DNA of 11,518 nt from Rhodocyclaceae bacterium (GTDB lineage: Bacteria > Pseudomonadota > Gammaproteobacteria > Burkholderiales > Rhodocyclaceae): positions 1 through 11,518 of the forward strand of contig JALRGK010000043.1 in assembly GCA_023253415.1 (NCBI GenBank), given 5' to 3'. Below are positions 1 to 6,154 of this stretch, one piece after another. The notes below the pieces were generated by a model. The model made no database searches. It was given only the letters and a program-made list of their open reading frames with translations, and had not been told where the DNA came from. Position 1 is the stretch's first letter. Each line of letters opens with the position of its first letter. A program made the position numbers and the translations under genes.

Positions 1-210
1 ATCCAGCTCGGCAATGGTTGCCGGTGAGAACGCTGGAATTTCTGTGAAATGCGGGTCGGCAGCCAGCGCCTTGAGCCATTCGATTTCAACGCGTAAACGG
101 GCATGAATCAGGCCGAATTCAGAGAAATGGGGGCGCAGCAGGTCAACCTTGGCGGCATAACGACCATCGAGCGGCGAAAGAGCAGTCAAAGCACCGAGAC
201 CATTGGACAT
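1..210 (-). CDS. purB: Adenylosuccinate lyase PurB, N-terminal 70 residues (3' end outside window)
   Basis: PurB removes fumarate from SAICAR and from adenylosuccinate, two steps of cytosolic purine and AMP synthesis. Reading the minus strand from the ATG at 210-208 gives 70 uninterrupted codons up to the window edge. The start MSNGLGALTALSPLDGRYAA is the signature N-terminus of the bacterial PurB family (the SPLDGRY segment), followed by a helical stretch with HARLRVEIEWLKAL that also matches the family. A good ribosome site, AGGAG, lies about 6 bases before the ATG, which fixes the start. The gene diverges from the gst gene across 129 bases. In E. coli purB also lies near mnmA and nudJ, so the location agrees with the identification. 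About 85% of the protein lies beyond the window, so the catalytic region cannot be inspected. Confidence 0.93.
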   Translation of the reverse strand, partial: MSNGLGALTALSPLDGRYAAKVDLLRPHFSEFGLIHARLRVEIEWLKALAADPHFTEIPAFSPATIAELD

Positions 211-245
211 CTGAAACTCCTGAATACGGAAAATTCGAAACCACG

Positions 246-251
246 ATTTTA
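246..251 (-). promoter_or_regulatory. purB: Possible -10 box for purB
   Basis: Read on the minus strand this is TAAAAT, one mismatch from TATAAT, 36 bases before the purB ATG. I see no convincing -35 element at 16-18 bases upstream, so this is a weak call based on the -10 alone. The rest of the 129-base divergent gap (211-339) shows only the purB ribosome site and no clear promoter for gst. Confidence 0.28.
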
Positions 252-339
252 ACATCCGGACCGCATTAAAACCTGCCCGAGACTGGGCGACCTGGCCGGT
301 TCCGTGTAGGGTTTCGTTTATTACCCTTCTGTGGACTGA

Positions 340-957
340 ATGATCATGAAACTGCTTGGCACCCCGACCAGCCCCTATGTACGCAAAGTACGCCTGATGC
401 TGCTGGAGAAAAACATTGCCCACGAGTACCTGATCGACCCACCGCGTGAACCGGGCAGCCTGGTAGCACGCGTCAATCCGCTAGGGCGCATTCCGGCACT
501 GGTACTGGATGACGACACCTGCGTCTTTGATTCACCGGTCATTGCCGAATATGTCGACAGCCTGAACGACTCGCCTATCCTGATCCCGCGCGACAACGCG
601 CTTGCCCGGATGCGCGTCAAACGCTGGGAGGGGCTCGCTGATGGCATCATGGATTCAGCGCTCGCCGTCCGCAATGAGCGACTACGCCCGGAAGAGAAGC
701 AGGAGCCGGCCAATATCACGCTGCATAACAACGCCATCAGCCGCGCACTGCAGTTTGCCGAAGGCGAGCTCGGAAACAACCCATGGGTCAACGGCGACCG
801 CCTATCGCTGGGGGACTTTGCCCTGTTCAGCACCCTGGTTTACCTGGATTTGCGACAGCCGGAGCGTGATTGGCGCAGCGCCCACCCCAAGCTTCTGGAC
901 TGGTTTGGACGGGTTGCGGCACGCCCCAGTGCGCAGACGTCGCTCGCAGAACAGTAA
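340..957 (+). CDS. Glutathione S-transferase family protein, YibF-like
   Basis: This 205-residue protein has the two-domain cytosolic GST layout. A thioredoxin-like N-terminal domain (about residues 3-75) carries TSPYVRKVRLMLLEK, with Ser11 in the place of the catalytic Ser/Cys, the cis-proline segment NPLGRIPAL (Pro52) and the glutathione-binding FDSPVIAEY (63-71). The helical C-terminal domain contains GDRLSLGDFAL (152-162), the conserved folding (N-capping) segment. Length and sequence are closest to E. coli YibF (about 202 residues), including the LADGIMD stretch at 99-105. YibF-type proteins bind glutathione, but their physiological substrate is not established. The ATG at 346 (MKLLGTP) is an equally good start; neither has a strong ribosome site. 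The gene is monocistronic, diverging from purB and converging on mnmA. Confidence 0.88.
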   Translation: MIMKLLGTPTSPYVRKVRLMLLEKNIAHEYLIDPPREPGSLVARVNPLGRIPALVLDDDTCVFDSPVIAEYVDSLNDSPILIPRDNALARMRVKRWEGLADGIMDSALAVRNERLRPEEKQEPANITLHNNAISRALQFAEGELGNNPWVNGDRLSLGDFALFSTLVYLDLRQPERDWRSAHPKLLDWFGRVAARPSAQTSLAEQ

Positions 958-960
958 GAT

Positions 961-980
961 TTCCGGCCGAAAGGCCGGGA
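961..980. terminator. Hairpin between convergent gst and mnmA, probable bidirectional terminator
   Basis: The arms TTCCGGCC and GGCCGGGA pair over 8 bp (one G-U pair on the plus strand) around a GAAA tetraloop, an unusually stable hairpin. It occupies most of the 30-base gap between the gst stop (957) and the mnmA stop (988), the usual place for a shared terminator. Neither strand has a proper U-run after the stem, so it may end transcription only partly or serve as a 3'-end stabiliser for both mRNAs. Confidence 0.55.
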
Positions 981-987
981 GCCTGGT

Positions 988-2151
988 TTAGTCGGTGAGT
1001 GACTGCAAATCTGCCGTCACCACCGGTTTGCCACCCATGCGGGCGGACTCAATGATGCCACCCCCCAGACAGACACGGCTTTCATACATAACGAGTGATT
1101 GACCCGGCGTGACCGCCCATTGCGGCTCGGCAAAACGGATGACCACGCGCTGATCATCAATTTGTTCAATTTCGCAGGGTGCGTCCGGCGCCCGATAGCG
1201 GGTCTTGGCCGTGTAAACCCAATGGGTATGCGGTGCCTCGCCCGCAATCCAGTTCATATCGGTGATGGTGACTTCATCGACATAAAGCGCAGGATGGTCA
1301 TGCCCTGAGACCACATACAGTACGTTGGCGGCCATATCCTTGCGCGCCACATACCAGGCATCATGCTCACCGCTGCCTTCTTTGTCATGACCTTTCACAC
1401 CACCAATGTGCAGGCCCTTGCGCTGTCCTAGCGTATGGAAGGCAAGGCCCTGATGCGTGCCCAGAAGCTTGCCAGAATCAAGGTCACGGATCTCGCCCGG
1501 GTTTTGCGGCACATAGCGCTGCAAAAAGTCGTTAAAGGGGCGCTCGCCGATAAAACAGATGCCCGTGGAATCTTTCTTCTTGGCGACCGGCAAACCGGCA
1601 GCTTCGGCCTTGGCACGCACGTCCGGTTTAAGCCAGTTAGCCAGCGGAAAAAGCGCCGGCTTTAACTGCGTTTGATTGAGGCGATACAGGAAGTAACTCT
1701 GATCCTTGTTACCGTCCTCGGCTTTGAGCAGCTGACGCTTCCCATCGAAGTCCTGCAAACCCGCGTAATGGCCCGTGGCAATGAAGTCGGCACCGAGCGC
1801 AATGGCATGATCCAGAAACGCCGCAAATTTAATTTCCGAATTGCACAGCACATCCGGATTCGGGGTGCGGCCGGCGTTGTATTCCTGCAAGAAGGTAGAA
1901 AACACGCGATCGCGGTATTCCTTGGCGAAGTTCACGACTTCGACATCAATCCCGAGAATATCGGTGACACTCATCACGTCGATCAAGTCCTGACGCGTAC
2001 TGCAGTATTCATCCGTGTCGTCGTCTTCCCAGTTCTTCATGAACAGACCGATCACGCGGTAGCCCTGCTCTTTGAGTAGCAGCGCCGCCACGGAAGAATC
2101 GACACCGCCGGACAAACCGACGACCACAGTTTTAAGGGATGAAGACGACAT
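988..2151 (-). CDS. mnmA: tRNA-specific 2-thiouridylase MnmA
   Basis: MnmA puts sulfur on C2 of uridine 34 in tRNA-Lys, -Glu and -Gln, using ATP and persulfide sulfur delivered by the cysteine desulfurase/Tus relay. The 387 residues are full length for the family. Visible landmarks are the ATP PP-loop SGGVDSS (14-20), PNPDVLCNSEIKF (97-109) with Asp100 and the nucleophile Cys103, ATGHYA (125-130), DQSYFLYRL (150-158), and STGICFIGERPF with the persulfide-carrying Cys199. The C-terminal part (about 215-387) is the usual beta-rich tail, with GLAFHTLGQRKGL. A GAGGAA ribosome site lies just before the ATG. The gene is 12 bases downstream of the secreted hypothetical and last in a nudJ-hypothetical-mnmA cluster; nudJ and mnmA are also neighbours in E. 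coli. No damage is seen. Confidence 0.98.
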   Translation of the reverse strand: MSSSSLKTVVVGLSGGVDSSVAALLLKEQGYRVIGLFMKNWEDDDTDEYCSTRQDLIDVMSVTDILGIDVEVVNFAKEYRDRVFSTFLQEYNAGRTPNPDVLCNSEIKFAAFLDHAIALGADFIATGHYAGLQDFDGKRQLLKAEDGNKDQSYFLYRLNQTQLKPALFPLANWLKPDVRAKAEAAGLPVAKKKDSTGICFIGERPFNDFLQRYVPQNPGEIRDLDSGKLLGTHQGLAFHTLGQRKGLHIGGVKGHDKEGSGEHDAWYVARKDMAANVLYVVSGHDHPALYVDEVTITDMNWIAGEAPHTHWVYTAKTRYRAPDAPCEIEQIDDQRVVIRFAEPQWAVTPGQSLVMYESRVCLGGGIIESARMGGKPVVTADLQSLTD

Positions 2152-2163
2152 TTCGGGAATTCC

Positions 2164-2775
2164 TCAGCGACGAACCGCAGGGGATGCCGCGGCCGTATGG
2201 TGTTGCGTTTCCAGACTATAAAAACGATACGATGCCCATTCTCTCACGGGCTGCACGGGCGGCAAGCTGCCCTGTTCAACGAACCAGGGGTCTACCGTAT
2301 AAATCTGGCTGTCTTGTTCAGCGGCCGCATCGGTTTCTATCAGCGTTGCACTGTAATGCGAATCCAGAAACAGGGTACGGTGGGCATAGGGCCCGACGGC
2401 GTGCCAACGCAATGCCTGACGATGCACCAGAAACGACAGAATGTTGCGGGTGGTTGAGGAATGGTCAATGCAATCCATGCGGCCGTTGACGGTCTCATCC
2501 TCCTCATTACCCGGTTCATCAGCCGCAATGGGAATCTGTTCAGCCGCTTTGGTATAAAACTGACGAACCGCTTCCGCTGTGGCCGCGCGCTCGGCTTCGG
2601 CTGTTTTAGCCTGGCGCAAAGGCGCCAGCGTTTTTTTGAGCCAGGGTTCAGAGAAAGAAACTACCCCCGGGGTTTTGCAATCCCAGTTATAACAAAACAA
2701 CACCAGACCATCGGCCCAAGCCAGCGGCGCTGCCAAGGCCATCAGCAAACCAGCGATCAGGCGATGACGTCCCAA
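2164..2775 (-). CDS. Secreted hypothetical protein with transglutaminase/papain-like Cys-His-Asp pattern, probable TTG start
   Basis: I do not recognise a named family. I chose the TTG at 2775-2773: a GAGGG ribosome site lies 7 bases before it, it begins 17 bases after the nudJ stop, and it gives a 203-residue protein with a clean signal peptide (GRHRLIAGLLMALAAPLAWA, cut near residue 21). The first in-frame ATG (2862) would overlap nudJ by 70 bases and put 29 extra residues before the signal; the next ATG (2742) would destroy the signal. The mature protein has FCYNWDC (Cys28 and Cys33), a charged Ala-rich helix (about 45-75), an acidic stretch, then MDCIDHSSTTRNILSFL (Cys102), LDSHYSATLIE (His140) and IYTVDPWF (Asp162). 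The order and spacing resemble transglutaminase-like or papain-fold cysteine enzymes, but that is inference. It is probably periplasmic and cotranscribed with nudJ and mnmA. Confidence 0.8.
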   Translation of the reverse strand: MGRHRLIAGLLMALAAPLAWADGLVLFCYNWDCKTPGVVSFSEPWLKKTLAPLRQAKTAEAERAATAEAVRQFYTKAAEQIPIAADEPGNEEDETVNGRMDCIDHSSTTRNILSFLVHRQALRWHAVGPYAHRTLFLDSHYSATLIETDAAAEQDSQIYTVDPWFVEQGSLPPVQPVREWASYRFYSLETQHHTAAASPAVRR

Positions 2776-2782
2776 CCTGATG

Positions 2783-2787
2783 CCCTC
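2783..2787 (-). promoter_or_regulatory. Ribosome binding site that decides a TTG start
   Basis: The minus strand reads GAGGG, 7 bases before the TTG at 2775-2773 and just downstream of the nudJ stop codon (2795-2793). This is a better site than any before the ATG codons at 2862 or 2742, and it is the main reason for calling the TTG start of the secreted hypothetical protein. Confidence 0.6.
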
Positions 2788-2792
2788 ACCCG

Positions 2793-3269
2793 TCAGGGAA
2801 ATTCGTAATGTCTGACCGTGTCGAGCGGCAAACGACGCCCCGACAACCAGTCTTCGACACATTGCAACACCAGAGGACTCCGATGGCGCGCTTGATTCGC
2901 ACGCAGTTCTTCCAGGGTCAACCAGTGCGCAGCAACAATACCGTCATCCAGCTGGCGGCCCGTCTCGATCTGATCCAGACGGCAGGCAAACGCAAAACGG
3001 AGATAGGTAATGTCACCGGCGGGTACGGTCCACTGATAAATACCGACCAGGGCCTCCGGCGTGACATGGCACCCCGTTTCTTCGAGGGCCTCACGGACGC
3101 AGGCAGCAACCAGCGACTCACCTTCATCCAGATGCCCGGCAGGCTGATTAAAGCGCAAGCCGACTGAAGTTTCCTCCTCAACCACGAGGAAACGCCCTTC
3201 CCGCTCTACCAGAGCCGCAACCGTAACGCTCGGTTTCCAACGATGCTTTTGGTTATTCATGATGGGCAT
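2793..3269 (-). CDS. nudJ: NudJ-type Nudix phosphatase
   Basis: E. coli NudJ hydrolyses HMP-pyrophosphate (a thiamine precursor) and several nucleoside di- and triphosphates. The protein is 158 residues. It carries a complete Nudix box from Gly45 to Cys67: five residues after the Gly comes Glu51, and seven further on REALEETGC (59-67) supplies the metal-binding glutamates. The flanking text WKPSVTVAALVEREGRFLVVEEE and RFNQPAGHLDEGE matches the NudJ subfamily closely, as does the C-terminal RSPLVLQCVEDWLSGRRLPLD. The position just upstream of mnmA, as in E. coli, supports the subfamily call. A start at the ATG at 3260 (MNNQKHRW) is also possible; neither start has a strong ribosome site. It is the first gene of the nudJ-hypothetical-mnmA cluster. 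I saw no convincing promoter for it in 3270-3441. Confidence 0.93.
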   Translation of the reverse strand: MPIMNNQKHRWKPSVTVAALVEREGRFLVVEEETSVGLRFNQPAGHLDEGESLVAACVREALEETGCHVTPEALVGIYQWTVPAGDITYLRFAFACRLDQIETGRQLDDGIVAAHWLTLEELRANQARHRSPLVLQCVEDWLSGRRLPLDTVRHYEFP

Positions 3270-3344
3270 TTTACCGAATCCGACGTCACCCGACTGAAAC
3301 TTGGCGCAAAGCCCGTCCTGGCAAAGGATAAAGCGCCTGATGAC

Positions 3345-3373
3345 CTGATTTCGCGGCAGAAATCAGCTAAAAT
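3345..3373 (+). promoter_or_regulatory. ilvE: Putative ilvE-operon promoter overlapping a perfect inverted repeat
   Basis: TAAAAT at 3368-3373 is a one-mismatch -10 box, and CTGATT at 3345-3350, 17 bases before it, is a poor -35 (3 of 6). The -35 and spacer are filled by a perfect inverted repeat: CTGATTTC (3345-3352), a 6-base centre, and GAAATCAG (3359-3366), ending one base before the -10. That is operator-like geometry. A start near 3380 would put a 5-bp hairpin (GGTCG 3385-3389 with CGACC 3399-3403) at the very 5' end of the message. The weak -35 would suit an activator-dependent or repressible promoter, but no regulator is identified. Confidence 0.4.
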
Positions 3374-3441
3374 TACAAGATGTTGGTCGCCTCAGTGACG
3401 ACCCCCACCTCATTACGATGATTGATCAAAGGATTCACATC

Positions 3442-4362
3442 ATGTCGATGTCTGACCGCGACGGTTTTATCTGGCTGGATGGCAAGCTGGTTCCCTGGCG
3501 TGACGCCAATACGCACGTTCTGACCCACTCCCTGCACTATGGGATGAGCGTGTTTGAAGGTGTCCGTGCCTACGACACCGGTCGCGGCACCTCGATTTTC
3601 CGTCTGCAGGATCACACACGCCGTCTGTTCAATTCGGCGCATATCTTCCAGATGGAAGTTCCCTACGACGAAGAAACGATTAACGAAGCCCACAAAGAAG
3701 TGGTACGCACCAACAAACTGGAAAGTGCCTACATCCGCCCGCTGGTGTACTACGGGTCGGAAAAAATGGGCGTGTCGCCGAAGGGCGCTAAAGTCCATGT
3801 CGCCATTGGCGCCTGGGCCTGGGGTGCCTATCTGGGTGAAGATGGCCTGAAGAAGGGCATCCGCGTGAAGACCTCGTCGTACACGCGCCACCATGTCAAC
3901 GTGTCAATGGTGCGTGCCAAGGCCAGTGGTCACTACGTGAACTCCATTCTGGCCAACAACGAAGCTATCGCCGACGGTTACGACGAGGCACTGCTGCTCG
4001 ACACCGAAGGCTATGTCTCGGAAGGCGCCGGTGAGAACCTGTTCATCGTCAAGAACGGTAAGGTCTACACACCGGAACTCTCGTCCTGCCTGGAAGGCAT
4101 CACCCGTGACAGCGTGGTCACGCTGGCCCGCGAACTGGGCATCTCGGTCGAAGAAAAGCGCATCACGCGTGACGAAGTCTACTGTGCCGACGAGGCCTTC
4201 TTCACCGGCACCGCCGCTGAAGTGACGCCGATCCGCGAACTGGACAACCGCAAAATCGGTATCGGTAGCCGTGGCCCAGTCACCGAGCGTATCCAGTCGG
4301 CTTACTTCGATGCGGTCAATGGCCGCAACCCGAAGCACGAAGACTGGCTCAGCTTTATCTGA
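3442..4362 (+). CDS. ilvE: Branched-chain amino acid aminotransferase IlvE
   Basis: IlvE is a cytosolic PLP enzyme that swaps amino groups between glutamate and the 2-keto acids of leucine, isoleucine and valine, the last biosynthetic step. The 306 residues match the bacterial class IV family (about 309 in E. coli). Visible signatures are GKLVPWRDANTHVLTHSLHYGMSVFEG (14-40), RPLVYYGSEKMGV (99-111), the PLP lysine Lys160 in VRAKASGHYVNS, SEGAGENLF (193-201), LEGITRDSV (217-225) and FFTGTAAEVTPI (253-264). I prefer the ATG at 3442 to the in-frame ATG at 3418 because AAAGGA (3428-3433) lies 8 bases before it and the N-terminus then matches the family. It is first in a run of six plus-strand genes and is followed 29 bases later by the CHCC zinc-finger gene. 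Confidence 0.97.
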   Translation: MSMSDRDGFIWLDGKLVPWRDANTHVLTHSLHYGMSVFEGVRAYDTGRGTSIFRLQDHTRRLFNSAHIFQMEVPYDEETINEAHKEVVRTNKLESAYIRPLVYYGSEKMGVSPKGAKVHVAIGAWAWGAYLGEDGLKKGIRVKTSSYTRHHVNVSMVRAKASGHYVNSILANNEAIADGYDEALLLDTEGYVSEGAGENLFIVKNGKVYTPELSSCLEGITRDSVVTLARELGISVEEKRITRDEVYCADEAFFTGTAAEVTPIRELDNRKIGIGSRGPVTERIQSAYFDAVNGRNPKHEDWLSFI

Positions 4363-4391
4363 TTCACGATTCAATTTCCGAGGCTATTGCG

Positions 4392-4598
4392 ATGAATGCA
4401 CCGCTCGAAAACACCCTTTCGGCCAAAGCGCTGACGGTGACTGCTGACGATCTGCCCCTGCACTGCCCGCCCCAGGGCGTGCAACTGTGGTCGGGTCATC
4501 CGCGTGTTTACCTGGATGTTCTTAAAACCGGCGAAGTGAAGTGCCCATACTGTGGCACCCAGTACAGCTTTTCCGGTGACGCCCCTCACGGCCATTAA
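4392..4598 (+). CDS. Small zinc-finger protein of the zf-CHCC type
   Basis: This 68-residue protein ends in a compact zinc-binding domain: Cys25 and His36 (HCPPQGVQLWSGHPRVYLDV) with Cys51 and Cys54 in GEVKCPYCGTQYSF. That Cys-His-Cys-Cys layout with the HPRVYLDV and CPYCGTQY text is the zf-CHCC domain, also found in the mitochondrial complex I subunit NDUFS6. The bacterial function is not established, and there are no complex I genes in this window. The N-terminal 20 residues look flexible. A GAGG site stands about 9 bases before the ATG. The stop (TAA, 4596-4598) overlaps the ATG at 4598, and the next gene's preferred start is at 4628, so translation is probably coupled to waaF. Confidence 0.9.
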   Translation: MNAPLENTLSAKALTVTADDLPLHCPPQGVQLWSGHPRVYLDVLKTGEVKCPYCGTQYSFSGDAPHGH

Positions 4599-4627
4599 TG
4601 ACAAACTGTGCAGAGAGACGTGAGTCG

Positions 4628-5653
4628 ATGAAGGCTGTCTCTCTGCTTGTTGCACCCGCCTGGGTCGGTGATGCCGTGATGAGCGAACCGCTCTTGCGGC
4701 GTATCGCTGCTGCGGACAAATGCCCCGTCGACGTGTTGGCGCCCCCTTGGGTTGCCCCCGTGTTTGAACGCATGCCCGGCGTTGGCAGAGTTATTCCCGC
4801 ACCTTTCGCCCACGGCAAACTGGATCTGGCCGGGCGCTGGAAAACCGGTCGGTTCCTGAAGGCGCAAGGCTATAGCAATGCCTATGTTCTCCCGAACTCC
4901 CTAAAATCTGCACTGCCCGTTGCCTTTGCCGGTATTACGCACCGTATCGGCTTTACTGGCGAATGCCGATATGGGTTATTAAACCAACGCCATACGCTCG
5001 ATAAGCAAGCGCTACCGCGCATGGTCGACCGCTTTCTGGCCCTGGCACCGGGTAACAAGGCGCCCGAAACCCCGGACGATGCCATGCCTGTCTTGCAGGT
5101 GTCCCATAGTGCATTTGATCAGGTCTGCACCAAGCTCGGCCTCACCCGTGGGCACCGGCTCGCTGTGCTCTGCCCCGGTGCCGAATATGGCGCGGCAAAA
5201 CGCTGGCCGCCCGAGCACTTCGCCACCCTGGCGCGTCAGCTTGGACAGCAGGATTGGACCGTTTGGACCATAGGTTCCCATAAGGATCAGGAAATTGGCA
5301 AAGTCATCGAGCAACAGAGCCAGGGCGTTGCCATCAACCTCTGCGGCAAAACACAGCTGGCGGATGCGATTGATCTTCTGAGCGGTGCCGATGTCGCCAT
5401 TACCAATGACTCTGGTCTCATGCATGTCGCCGCTGCGCTCGCTCGCCCTCTCGTCGCACTCTATGGCTCGTCCTCGCCGGGGTTCACACCTCCGCTCGCC
5501 GGACGAGTAGCGATTCTGCAGCACCCGCTGCCCTGCAGCCCCTGTTTTGCTCGGACCTGTCGTTATGGTCATCTGGATTGTCTGAACAAACTGACACCCG
5601 ATAGCGTCATGAACGCCATAGCCCCGCTCGTTTCCAACAATGGACCCATATGA
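4628..5653 (+). CDS. waaF: ADP-heptose:LPS heptosyltransferase II WaaF
   Basis: WaaF transfers the second L-glycero-D-manno-heptose from ADP-heptose to heptose I of the LPS inner core, at the cytoplasmic face of the inner membrane. The protein (341 residues from this start, about 348 in E. coli) is a GT9-family enzyme with two Rossmann-like domains. Conserved pieces are APAWVGDAVMSEPLL (9-23), YVLPNSLKSALPVAFAGI (86-103), GECRYGLLN (111-119), CPGAEYGAAKRWP (182-194, nucleotide-sugar site) and ITNDSGLMHVAAAL (258-271). A cysteine cluster near the end (Cys303, 306, 311, 318 in CSPCFARTCRYGHLDC) is common in WaaF proteins. The ATG at 4598 would add ten residues; I prefer 4628 because it matches the family N-terminus and has AGAGAG and GTGAG upstream. 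Its stop overlaps the next gene as ATGA. Confidence 0.95.
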   Translation: MKAVSLLVAPAWVGDAVMSEPLLRRIAAADKCPVDVLAPPWVAPVFERMPGVGRVIPAPFAHGKLDLAGRWKTGRFLKAQGYSNAYVLPNSLKSALPVAFAGITHRIGFTGECRYGLLNQRHTLDKQALPRMVDRFLALAPGNKAPETPDDAMPVLQVSHSAFDQVCTKLGLTRGHRLAVLCPGAEYGAAKRWPPEHFATLARQLGQQDWTVWTIGSHKDQEIGKVIEQQSQGVAINLCGKTQLADAIDLLSGADVAITNDSGLMHVAAALARPLVALYGSSSPGFTPPLAGRVAILQHPLPCSPCFARTCRYGHLDCLNKLTPDSVMNAIAPLVSNNGPI

Positions 5654-6144
5654 GCCTGCCACCGCCTACTGCACCTGTGCCCAACTTTGCGACCCCCGAT
5701 GATGCAGAGCGTGGCCTCTACGAAAGCATTACCCAGGCCAATCTCGATGCCCTCATGGCGATCTGGGCAGATGAAGATGACATCATTTGTGTTGACCCGG
5801 ATGGCCGCCGAGCCGCCGGTCACGCCGCCATTCGCCAGGGATGGCAATCCATTTTCAGCAGCTGCCATCATCTTGAAATCGAAGTAACGAACATCATGCG
5901 CTGGCAGAGTGGCCTGGTGGCCATTCATCTGGTCCAGGAAAGCGTCACGCTCTTCAGCGTCCCTGAAGAGCTCACCGACCCCGAGCACCCCAATACCCTC
6001 GTACGTCGTAACGGCGTAACCACTGCCATGAATGTGTATGTGCGTGGCGGCAATGGTTGGCGCCTGGTCTGTCACCAGGCCACCGCCCAGTTGGCGGACA
6101 TCGAGGCACAGATCGCAACGGCGACCTCACATACGCTGCACTAA
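5650..6144 (+). CDS. NTF2-like / SnoaL-like domain protein, function unknown
   Basis: This 164-residue protein has the alpha+beta cone pattern of NTF2/SnoaL-type proteins. A long first helix (about 16-38, DAERGLYESITQANLDALMAIW) leads into IICVDPDGRRAAGHAAIRQGWQSIF (45-69), then beta strands (77-103) and a closing TAMNVYVRGGNGWRLVCHQAT (125-145), where the NGWRLVCHQ strand is typical of SnoaL-like proteins. There is no signal peptide or membrane segment, so it should be cytosolic. Such domains may be enzymes or simple binding proteins, and I cannot name a substrate. The ATG overlaps the waaF stop (ATGA, 5650-5653), so it is translationally coupled to waaF, and yheT follows 10 bases after its stop. 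Family assignment is by fold pattern and is fairly secure; function is not. Confidence 0.85.
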   Translation: MSLPPPTAPVPNFATPDDAERGLYESITQANLDALMAIWADEDDIICVDPDGRRAAGHAAIRQGWQSIFSSCHHLEIEVTNIMRWQSGLVAIHLVQESVTLFSVPEELTDPEHPNTLVRRNGVTTAMNVYVRGGNGWRLVCHQATAQLADIEAQIATATSHTLH

Positions 6145-6154
6145 CACCTCCAAC

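Noticed and set aside
1672..2079. 135-codon plus-strand open frame antisense to mnmA
   Set aside because: It overlaps the conserved MnmA catalytic region; no supporting signal or similarity.
2633..2639. Run of seven A on the coding strand of the secreted hypothetical, a possible frameshift site
   Set aside because: The frame continues intact on both sides with sensible sequence, a similar A7 occurs harmlessly in algC near 7866, and no stimulatory structure or alternative product was seen.
3373..4374. Two long minus-strand open frames (173 and 156 codons) antisense to ilvE
   Set aside because: IlvE matches its family over its full length; the antisense frames are compositional shadows.
5012..5662. 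216-codon open frame on the minus strand inside waaF
   Set aside because: Antisense to an intact waaF, with no ribosome site and a low-complexity translation without recognisable domains.
6032..6154. N-terminal extension of the yheT-like protein from an upstream ATG
   Set aside because: The 41 extra residues overlap the NTF2-like gene in another frame and are unlike any YheT N-terminus.
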